From positions 1 through 7,878 of the forward strand of contig NIUZ01000168.1 of the NCBI GenBank assembly GCA_002254285.1: a DNA stretch of 7,878 bases, read 5' to 3'. Below, piece by piece: positions 1 through 5,766 of this stretch; position 1 is the stretch's first letter; the number at the start of each line of letters is the position of its first letter. The notes under the pieces are model-generated. The model saw only the letters and a program-made list of their open reading frames with translations, did not search any database and was not told the DNA's origin. Origin of the DNA: Bacteroidetes bacterium 4572_112. GTDB taxonomy: Bacteria > Bacteroidota > Bacteroidia > Bacteroidales > UBA1556. A program made the position numbers and the translations under genes.

Positions 1-859
1 CTTTAATGTCGTTGGCATTATTTATAAGATGTGCTACATTACGTTTTATTAGCATATTGCATCCAGCAGAGTTTTTATCTTTGGGTCTGCCAGGTATTGC
101 AAATACATCGCGGTTATAATCGATAGCCAAGAAAGCTGTTATTAATGATCCGCCACGAGCTTTTGATTCCACAACCAATGTTGCATCCGACATGCCGGCA
201 ACTATACGATTGCGCATCGGAAAGTTTTCCCTATTGGGTTTTGAACCGCTCACAAACTCAGTCAATAAACCACCTTGGCTAACCATTTTCTCTGCATACT
301 TTCTATGCTCGGCAGGATATATTCTGTCCAAACCATGGCCAAGAACACCCACTGTATTTAGCCCATTTACTAAAGCACTCTTATGACTACAAGCATCAAT
401 GCCATAAGCCAATCCGCTAACAATAAGTGTATTTGTATCTTTGAATTGAGAAATAATTTCATCACATATTTCAGTTCCTTGTTCGCTAGCTTGCCTAGTA
501 CCAACAATAGAAAGAACCTGTGCTGTATTCAAATCCGTATTTCCTTTATAATAAAGTAGGATAGGACCATCATCACAATTTTTTAGACGTTGAGGATAAT
601 CTTCATCCAAGAAAAATAGCGGTTTGATATTATGCTTTTCAATGAATTTAATCTCTTTTTCGGCACGACTCATTACCTCAGCAGATTTTAGCGACCTGAT
701 AAGTACATTACCAATTTGCGGAATTTTTTGAAGATTTTTGCTAGTTTCTTTAAAAATAGCCTCTACACCACCACAATATGCTATTAGTTTCTTGGCATGA
801 ATATCACCAATTTTAGGAACTAATTTAAGTGCAATTTGATATTGTAAATCTGAATTCAA
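1..859 (-). CDS. dprA: DNA processing protein DprA (partial, 3' end beyond window)
   Basis: DprA binds incoming single-stranded DNA in the cytoplasm and loads RecA during natural transformation; the gene is also widely kept in species not known to be transformable. I translated 286 codons by hand. An N-terminal helix-hairpin-helix-like part (about residues 8-65) is followed by the Rossmann-type DprA core. Visible hallmarks are VGTRQAS (119-125), SGLAYGIDA (148-156), FPMRNRIVAG (213-222) and PGRPKD (256-261), then the GCNMLIK segment near the edge. The frame is still open at base 1, so the usual C-terminal winged-helix domain lies outside. No ATG exists near the start: an in-frame TAA sits 18 bases upstream of TTG at 859, and the first in-frame ATG falls well inside the protein, so TTG is the most likely start. 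It lies downstream of the acyl ligase gene, separated by an inverted repeat. Family assignment is secure; the start is an inference. Confidence 0.95.
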   Translation of the reverse strand, partial: MNSDLQYQIALKLVPKIGDIHAKKLIAYCGGVEAIFKETSKNLQKIPQIGNVLIRSLKSAEVMSRAEKEIKFIEKHNIKPLFFLDEDYPQRLKNCDDGPILLYYKGNTDLNTAQVLSIVGTRQASEQGTEICDEIISQFKDTNTLIVSGLAYGIDACSHKSALVNGLNTVGVLGHGLDRIYPAEHRKYAEKMVSQGGLLTEFVSGSKPNRENFPMRNRIVAGMSDATLVVESKARGGSLITAFLAIDYNRDVFAIPGRPKDKNSAGCNMLIKRNVAHLINNANDIK

Positions 860-876
860 TTTTTTGTTTTTTATTT

Positions 877-918
877 AAAATACTATCAAAATATTATTGA
901 ATATTTTGATAGTATTTT
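877..918 (-). terminator. AT-rich 19-bp inverted repeat between acyl ligase and dprA, possible terminator
   Basis: Bases 877-895 are perfectly complementary to 900-918, leaving a 4-base loop. The stem contains only two G-C pairs. On the minus strand it follows the acyl ligase stop by six bases. The 3' arm ends in TATTTT, but the bases after it are A-rich, so the U-tract is short. Read on the plus strand the hairpin is followed by a better T-rich tail. It may act as a weak terminator for the ligase transcript, or as a structure at the 5' end of the dprA message, whose TTG start lies 17 bases beyond. The dyad is seen directly; the role is inferred. Confidence 0.6.
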
Positions 919-924
919 TATTAT

Positions 925-2676
925 TTATTCTTTTGCATCGTCAGTATCACTTGTAATTTCAGGGTTCTCATGTGCTTCCTTATCCTTATATAAGAATCTC
1001 TTAATCTTTTTAGTAGGAGTCTTAACAAAAGGCTCTTTTTGTTCAAATATATTTGTAAGTCTTGAGAATCGGCTAACTTCTACATTAACCGATTTACGAA
1101 TACTCGCAAGAATATCAGCAACTTCTTTTTCCATTTCTATTGCCTTATTTTTCATATTCTTGAACTGCTTATTTATCTCTTCTTGGTTAAGCTCAACACG
1201 TGCTACAACCTTACCTTTTAGTTCATATACTAGAGATTCTAATACCCATTCGCTCTTATTAATAGCAGCTTCAATTTCCTCAGGGAAAATATTTTCACCA
1301 CTAGGACCAAGAATCATATTCTTAATTCTTCCCTTGATATGCAGGTAATTATCTTTATCAAAAATACCGGTATCACCAGTAATAAAACCACCATCCTCGG
1401 TAAATACCTCAGCAGTTTTCTCGGGGTCATTATAATAACCCTGCATTACGTTTGGTCCGTAGGCAATAATTTCGCCTTCTTTAGTTATAGGATCAATATT
1501 TCTAAGTTTAAGAGTAACTCCATGAATTGCAGGACCACAAGAACCAACACGGCAATTATGAGGCCATGTACCAGCAATTAAAGGTGAAGTTTCTGTAAGT
1601 CCATAACCAATGGCATAAGGAAAATCCGCTTCAAAAAGAAAACGCTCAACATCATGATCAAGCTTAGCTCCACCAATTCCGAAGAAACCTAATGAACCAC
1701 CAAATGTGCTATAAAGTTGTTTTCCTGCCATTTTATGCATAATTTTTCGCATAAAAGGTACGTTTTCGTAAAGAAATTTCTTAGTAGCTGATTTTGTAAG
1801 CTCAGGTCTAATTTTAGATTTATATATTTTTTCAATAATTAAAGGTACGGTAAGCATAATAGTAGGCCTAACGCTCTTAAGTGCTGGCATCATTACTGAA
1901 GCAGTAGGTGGCTTTTGCAAATAACTTATAGAATAACCACACATTACAGGGAGCAAATTACCCAAGGTAAATTCCAAAGTATGCGACATTGGAAGTAGTG
2001 AAAGTCCTCTATCGTTTTCGTTAGTATTATATGTATTCCAACCTTGAATGGTGTTGGCAATTAAATTTGCATGAGTTAGCATTACACCCTTTGAAGTGCC
2101 TGTTGTACCACTAGTATATATAATTGAAGCTAATTCATCAGATTTTACATCAGGGAATTTAATATCGTCAATTTCACCTTTATTTTCTTCACAGAATTTA
2201 GAGAAATCACTTTCTTTTTTCACCTCATCCTTTTTATGAATATGCATAGTGAAATCCGAAAGCAGAATAATTGTTTTGCCAACCATAGTATCTTCAATAT
2301 ACAACTTACGATATAGAGTAGGAGATACGAATAGCACTTTTGCTTCTGAATGCTTAAGAATATTCTCAACCTCGGTAGTAGAAAAATCTGGAAGAACAGG
2401 AACCGCTATACCACCAATTGCAACAATAGCAAAATATGAAATTAGCCAATTAGGGCTATTCTCGCTCCATATTGCTACTTTGTCTCCCTTATTAATACCA
2501 TGTAGCTGAAGATGATAAGAAAGTTTTTTAACTTTATTCTCAAATTCTTTATATGTAATAAAATCTTCGCCAACAAAAGCCAAAGCTTTATTATTAGGCA
2601 TCTTTTTGGCAGTGTCTTTAAGGAAAGAAAATAAATTCAAATCCTTAACTTGCTCTAAAGTATATGGAGCGGTCAT
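925..2676 (-). CDS. Long-chain acyl-CoA ligase / AMP-forming synthetase
   Basis: Member of the adenylate-forming (ANL) superfamily. It activates a carboxylic acid with ATP to an acyl-adenylate and then normally to the CoA thioester; the chain length cannot be read from sequence. Numbered from an upstream ATG at 2739, the motifs are P-loop YTSGTTGTSKG (208-218), GYGLTETSP (378-386), GEI (422-424), TGDTG with Asp456, KGRIKNMI (469-476) and TPTKKIKR (574-581) with the C-terminal lysine region. The tail is acidic (EITSDTDDAKE). I prefer ATG at 2676 (MTAPYTLEQ, 583 residues). The 21 residues before it look unlike the family, and a TATATTTG promoter box ends only 2 bases before the upstream ATG, which would put that ATG at or before the transcription start. 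It stands alone between a terminator and an inverted repeat. The family is certain, the substrate unknown. Confidence 0.93.
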   Translation of the reverse strand: MTAPYTLEQVKDLNLFSFLKDTAKKMPNNKALAFVGEDFITYKEFENKVKKLSYHLQLHGINKGDKVAIWSENSPNWLISYFAIVAIGGIAVPVLPDFSTTEVENILKHSEAKVLFVSPTLYRKLYIEDTMVGKTIILLSDFTMHIHKKDEVKKESDFSKFCEENKGEIDDIKFPDVKSDELASIIYTSGTTGTSKGVMLTHANLIANTIQGWNTYNTNENDRGLSLLPMSHTLEFTLGNLLPVMCGYSISYLQKPPTASVMMPALKSVRPTIMLTVPLIIEKIYKSKIRPELTKSATKKFLYENVPFMRKIMHKMAGKQLYSTFGGSLGFFGIGGAKLDHDVERFLFEADFPYAIGYGLTETSPLIAGTWPHNCRVGSCGPAIHGVTLKLRNIDPITKEGEIIAYGPNVMQGYYNDPEKTAEVFTEDGGFITGDTGIFDKDNYLHIKGRIKNMILGPSGENIFPEEIEAAINKSEWVLESLVYELKGKVVARVELNQEEINKQFKNMKNKAIEMEKEVADILASIRKSVNVEVSRFSRLTNIFEQKEPFVKTPTKKIKRFLYKDKEAHENPEITSDTDDAKE

Positions 2677-2741
2677 ATGTTTTATGTTTTTGAATGTGTA
2701 TGCAAGTAACAGTATCTTGCACTTATTTTGTTTGTTCAATG

Positions 2742-2749
2742 CAAATATA
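2742..2749 (-). promoter_or_regulatory. Bacteroidota-type -7 promoter box TATATTTG for the acyl ligase
   Basis: The minus strand reads TATATTTG, a full match to the TAnnTTTG -7 consensus of Bacteroidota primary sigma promoters. No convincing TTTG -33 element is seen about 19-21 bases upstream. It lies after the pyrI terminator and before the ligase. Transcription would be expected to begin a few bases downstream, near 2735-2739, giving a leader of about 60 bases to the preferred ATG at 2676. Confidence 0.6.
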
Positions 2750-2860
2750 CTGATTATCTTTAACGATTATCTATATTAATACTTTATTTATATATGAATT
2801 TAGCAATATTTAATTAAATATTTATTATCAATAAAATATACACATAAAAAAAGTCAAAAT

Positions 2861-2891
2861 AAAAAAGGCAGTCAAATAATTGACTGCCTTT
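2861..2891 (-). terminator. Rho-independent terminator after pyrI
   Basis: A perfect 12-bp stem (2880-2891 with 2864-2875) encloses a 4-base loop. Its core reads GGCAGTCAA / TTGACTGCC. On the minus strand the stem is followed by a run of T residues and a further T-rich stretch. It lies 19 bases past the pyrI stop and should end the FKBP-pyrB-pyrI or pyrB-pyrI transcript. It also insulates the downstream ligase gene. Confidence 0.9.
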
Positions 2892-2910
2892 AAATTACAT
2901 TATTTCGATA

Positions 2911-3372
2911 TTATAAAAACTCCACATCATTTTTCTTAGTGATTTTCTCACAATAATGACATTTCATTTTCAAATCATCTTTATCAGTTACATAAAACTT
3001 AGTAGCAACCTTTTGGTGGTTTGTAATACATTTAGGATTAATGCATTTAGCAAAACCCTCAACTGTATCAGGAATAGTAACACCTGATTTCTTAGTCACA
3101 TCAAAATTGCGAATCTCAATAAGAGTAGCAGTAGGAGCAACAAGGCTGATTTTGTTAATTTCTAGATCTTCAAAAAAGCGGTTACTTACTTTAATAAGTC
3201 CTTTTTTACCGTATTTTTTTGAATCCAAATTGGCACCAAAGTATATTTGGTCTTCAAAATTCTCAAGATTAAGAATTCGCATTACTTGTAATACATGGCC
3301 AGTAGGGATATGATCGATTACAGTTCCATTTTCTAGAGCTGATACTTTTAATTCTGTTTTCTTATTTTCCAT
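2911..3372 (-). CDS. pyrI: Aspartate carbamoyltransferase regulatory chain
   Basis: PyrI is the non-catalytic chain of class B (E. coli-type) aspartate transcarbamoylase. It binds nucleotide effectors in its N-terminal domain and holds catalytic trimers together through a C-terminal zinc domain. The product has 153 residues, the same length as the E. coli chain. The N-terminal part carries the family pattern around GTVIDHIPTGHVLQVMRIL (16-34). The zinc ligands are Cys110, Cys115, Cys138 and Cys141 in CINPKC and CHYC, matching the CxNxxC...CxYC layout. It follows pyrB after 35 bases with no terminator between them, so the two are cotranscribed and a dodecameric, effector-regulated enzyme is expected. 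Which nucleotides activate or inhibit it cannot be told from sequence. Confidence 0.97.
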   Translation of the reverse strand: MENKKTELKVSALENGTVIDHIPTGHVLQVMRILNLENFEDQIYFGANLDSKKYGKKGLIKVSNRFFEDLEINKISLVAPTATLIEIRNFDVTKKSGVTIPDTVEGFAKCINPKCITNHQKVATKFYVTDKDDLKMKCHYCEKITKKNDVEFL

Positions 3373-3407
3373 AATAATTGTTATCTAACACAAATTAGTA
3401 TAATGGT

Positions 3408-4319
3408 TTATCGTAAACCTAAAATTGAAGCCAATAATGCTTGACGTACAAAAACTCCATTTTGAGCTTGTTGAAAATAATGAGCTTTCTCATTAGTATC
3501 TACATTTTCGTCAATTTCGTTTACACGAGGCATTGGGTGAAGAATTCGTAAATTATCGCGAGAGTTTTCTAACATAGAGTTCTCTAGGATATAAGAGTTC
3601 TTTACTCTTTCGTACTCCAATTGATCAGCAAAACGCTCTTGCTGAATGCGTGTCATATAAAGGATATCTGTTTTCTCAATCACCTGACTAATATCAGTAT
3701 ACTGCTCATATGTGTGACCATTTGCAATAATAAAATCTTTGATAGAACGAGGTAGCTTAAGTTCAAATGGTGATACCAAATGAAAGCGTGTGTTCTTAAA
3801 CATACTTAATGCAATTACTAGAGAATGCACAGTACGACCATACTTAAGGTCACCAACCAAAGCAATATCTAATCCATCAAGTGTGTTCTGGGTTTGCATT
3901 ATCGAATATAAGTCCAATAAGCATTGAGTAGGATGCTGATTTGCACCATCACCAGCATTAATAACAGGAGTATCGTTAAGCTCAGAAGCAAATCTTGAGC
4001 TACCCTCCAATGGATGACGCATTACTATTAGATCCGAATAAAGCGAAATAGTTTCAATTGTATCGCGCAATGACTCACCTTTTTTTACACTAGAGCTCGA
4101 AGCATCAGTAAAACCAATAACCTTACCACCAAGTTGCATAATAGCACTTTCAAAACTTAAGCGAGTACGTGTTGATGGCTCAAAAAATAAACTAGCAATC
4201 ACATGATTTTCTAGGATTTTCTGACGAGGATTTGCCTCAAATTCTTCAGCAATTTTTAAGATATGTAATATCTCTTCTTTGCTGTAATCGTTTATTGAAA
4301 TCAGACTTCTATTCTTCAT
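3408..4319 (-). CDS. pyrB: Aspartate carbamoyltransferase catalytic chain
   Basis: PyrB condenses carbamoyl phosphate with L-aspartate to give N-carbamoyl-L-aspartate, the committed step of de novo pyrimidine synthesis, in the cytoplasm. The 303-residue product contains the carbamoyl-phosphate loop FFEPSTRTR (45-53), the mobile-loop region SSVKKGESL (76-84) with the lysine contributed to the neighbouring active site, MRHP (100-103), HPTQ (129-132), GDLKYGRTVHS (156-166), MTRIQQER (222-229) and HPMPRVNEI (261-269). Residues align closely with the E. coli enzyme, including the aspartate-loop Arg and the HPxPR segment. It starts 6 bases after the FKBP stop and is followed by pyrI. No promoter box of the TAnnTTTG type is seen directly upstream, so it may depend on read-through past the terminator in the end of the FKBP gene. 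Confidence 0.98.
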   Translation of the reverse strand: MKNRSLISINDYSKEEILHILKIAEEFEANPRQKILENHVIASLFFEPSTRTRLSFESAIMQLGGKVIGFTDASSSSVKKGESLRDTIETISLYSDLIVMRHPLEGSSRFASELNDTPVINAGDGANQHPTQCLLDLYSIMQTQNTLDGLDIALVGDLKYGRTVHSLVIALSMFKNTRFHLVSPFELKLPRSIKDFIIANGHTYEQYTDISQVIEKTDILYMTRIQQERFADQLEYERVKNSYILENSMLENSRDNLRILHPMPRVNEIDENVDTNEKAHYFQQAQNGVFVRQALLASILGLR

Positions 4320-4325
4320 AATAAT

Positions 4326-4919
4326 CTATATATTGAAAAAATGACAAAAAAATAGCCACTTAATAAAAAGTAGCTCTTGATTTGGTCCTATATCGCCACC
4401 AGCACCTTGAGCACCATAAGCCAATTCCGAAGGAATAAACAAACGATATTTACTTCCTGTGTTCATCAACTGAAGAGCCTCAACCCATCCGCCAATAACA
4501 CCATTTACAGGAAAACTAGCAGGTTGACCTCTGTCTATTGAGCTATCAAATACTTTTCCGTTAGGAAGTGTACCATGATAATGAACAGTGACAGTTTGCT
4601 CAGCTGTTGGCTTCTCGCCTTTACCTTCTTCTAATACTTCGTATTGAAGTCCAGAGTCTGTAACAGTAACCTCGGCGCGTTTTGCATTTTCTATCAAAAA
4701 CTTATCGCCTTCTTCTTTTTTAGCTTCTACAACATCTGTTTGAACACGTACATATTCGTCATTCAAAATCTGATTCATTTCCTCTGGCTGAATCTTAATG
4801 CTTTTCTGGTAAACGTCTCTTAATCCGTCAGTAAACGCATCAAAATCTTCAATTGTGAAACCTTGTTGTTTCATGCCTTCGCCAATATTGACGCCTAAGC
4901 TATAACTTAATTTATTCAT
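4326..4919 (-). CDS. FKBP-type peptidyl-prolyl cis-trans isomerase (FKBP22/FklB-like), unusual C-terminus
   Basis: A prolyl isomerase/chaperone of the FklB/Mip type. Residues 1-80 form the helical N-terminal domain (SYSLGVNIGEGMK start) that dimerises the family, and about 90-190 form the FKBP domain. Active-site positions are visible: Tyr114, FDSS (124-127), VI (141-142), Trp145, Tyr168 in ELAYGAQGAGG, and Phe185. No signal peptide is seen, so it should be cytoplasmic. The last strand is odd: relatives end in something like LIFEVELLEI, but here QELLF is followed by IKWLFFCHFFNI. Codons 182-197 lie inside a terminator hairpin and its U-tract. The other two frames do not give the usual ending either, so a single frameshift does not explain it. 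A TATCTTTG promoter box lies 26 bases upstream of the ATG; pyrB follows after 6 bases. Family is certain; whether the end is functional is open. Confidence 0.93.
   Translation of the reverse strand: MNKLSYSLGVNIGEGMKQQGFTIEDFDAFTDGLRDVYQKSIKIQPEEMNQILNDEYVRVQTDVVEAKKEEGDKFLIENAKRAEVTVTDSGLQYEVLEEGKGEKPTAEQTVTVHYHGTLPNGKVFDSSIDRGQPASFPVNGVIGGWVEALQLMNTGSKYRLFIPSELAYGAQGAGGDIGPNQELLFIKWLFFCHFFNI
4345..4375 (-). terminator. Intrinsic terminator inside the 3' end of the FKBP gene
   Basis: On the minus strand AGCTACTT (4375-4368) pairs with AAGTGGCT (4361-4354) over eight base pairs including one G-U in RNA, with a 6-base loop. After one A comes a run of seven T residues, then GTCATTTTTT. This is a typical terminator layout, but it lies wholly within the FKBP reading frame, which stops at 4326, and only about 26 bases before the pyrB start. 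It probably limits transcription from the FKBP promoter into pyrBI. Ribosomes translating to the FKBP stop would disrupt the hairpin. Confidence 0.75.
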
Positions 4920-4945
4920 TTATGTTCTATTTTAATTTTCGCTTG

Positions 4946-4953
4946 CAAAGATA
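4946..4953 (-). promoter_or_regulatory. Bacteroidota-type -7 promoter box TATCTTTG for the FKBP gene
   Basis: The minus strand reads TATCTTTGCA, matching the TAnnTTTG consensus. The G lies 26 bases before the FKBP ATG, so the expected leader is about 20 bases. No clear TTTG element is visible at -33; a TTG occurs closer in. The box separates FKBP (and possibly pyrBI) from the bat genes upstream. Confidence 0.65.
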
Positions 4954-5009
4954 CATCAGCAATGTTTATTATTGATGTTTTTTTTTACTTTTTTTTTATA
5001 AAGTTAAAA

Positions 5010-5759
5010 TTATATTTTCTCTAAATTATCGAGTTCAAGCCATCCTTCACTACCACTTGCTATTCGTATCTTTTGCCATTTTGAGCTCTTTTCCAATAGC
5101 TCTACTTTTGTTCCTTGATGCAATATAAATATTGTGCTACTCTTGGTGTCAGGAGCACTTTTAATGTCAATGGTTGGCGTAAATACGATTGCAGTATTAT
5201 GATTTACTTTCTCTTTATAGCTTTTATAACCAATTAGGCCACTAATAAATGTAAGTATTAAAAACACCATAGCCATTGATAGCCACAACTGACGCTTATT
5301 ATTCATAGTGAAAAACATTATCACAAAAGTTAGAAACACTAACAGTAGTCCAATGTTTACTGTAGTCCATTGGGCTTCGTTAAGACTATTGCGTATTTCA
5401 ACATACAAAGTGCGCAGAAAGAACTCTGGTACGGTTTCAATCTTATCGGCAATACGAGTATTTGCTAATTCTATATTATATATAATGTCCGCATTATTAG
5501 GTTCAATCTTTTTTGCTTTTTCAAAATATAATAAAGCTTTTGGTATATTATCTAATTTGAAATATGCATTGCCTATATTGTAATATATAGCCGCTGATTC
5601 AATATTATTATTTAATAACGAATTGTAAAGCTGAATTGCTTGTTCGTAATTTGCTTCATTGTATAGCTCATTGCCTTTCTCAAAAGCATCTTCGTTATTG
5701 GCAAACAACGAAAATGGGATTAATATACTTATTATAATTATGCTTAGTATCTTGCTCAT
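5010..5759 (-). CDS. batE: BatE: TPR protein with two membrane spans and an SH3-like domain
   Basis: BatE is part of the Bat (Bacteroides aerotolerance) envelope protein set; its biochemical role is not established. The 249-residue protein has a signal peptide (1-20, ending SLFA), TPR-type helices (about 21-54 and 57-90; AIYYNIGNAYFKLDNIPKAL is a clear TPR), membrane spans at about 134-151 and 158-178, and a C-terminal SH3b-like domain (about 189-249) containing KSAPDTKS, LHQGTKVELL, WQKIRIASGSEGWL. The TPR part should lie in the periplasm, and by two spans the SH3-like part too. It starts 7 bases after the batD stop, so it is cotranscribed with batD. No clear hairpin terminator follows it; the 90 bases downstream hold A-runs and the FKBP promoter. 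Confidence 0.93.
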   Translation of the reverse strand: MSKILSIIIISILIPFSLFANNEDAFEKGNELYNEANYEQAIQLYNSLLNNNIESAAIYYNIGNAYFKLDNIPKALLYFEKAKKIEPNNADIIYNIELANTRIADKIETVPEFFLRTLYVEIRNSLNEAQWTTVNIGLLLVFLTFVIMFFTMNNKRQLWLSMAMVFLILTFISGLIGYKSYKEKVNHNTAIVFTPTIDIKSAPDTKSSTIFILHQGTKVELLEKSSKWQKIRIASGSEGWLELDNLEKI

Positions 5760-5766
5760 ATAAGTT

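Noticed and set aside
192..386. Open frame on the plus strand
   Set aside because: It lies opposite the conserved DprA core, and its product has no recognisable features.
891..912. Possible -7 promoter box for dprA (TATTTTG)
   Set aside because: It is one base short of the TAnnTTTG spacing and is part of the inverted repeat, so I do not call it.
2249..2509. 86-codon plus-strand frame
   Set aside because: It lies opposite the conserved N-terminal part of the acyl ligase and has no independent start signal.
4340..4354. Possible pyrB promoter box (TA followed by seven T and G)
   Set aside because: The spacing between TA and TTTG is two bases too long, and the T-run is better explained as the terminator tail.
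4976..5009. Terminator after batE
   Set aside because: The region has homopolymer A/T runs but I found no stable stem with a U-tract on the minus strand.
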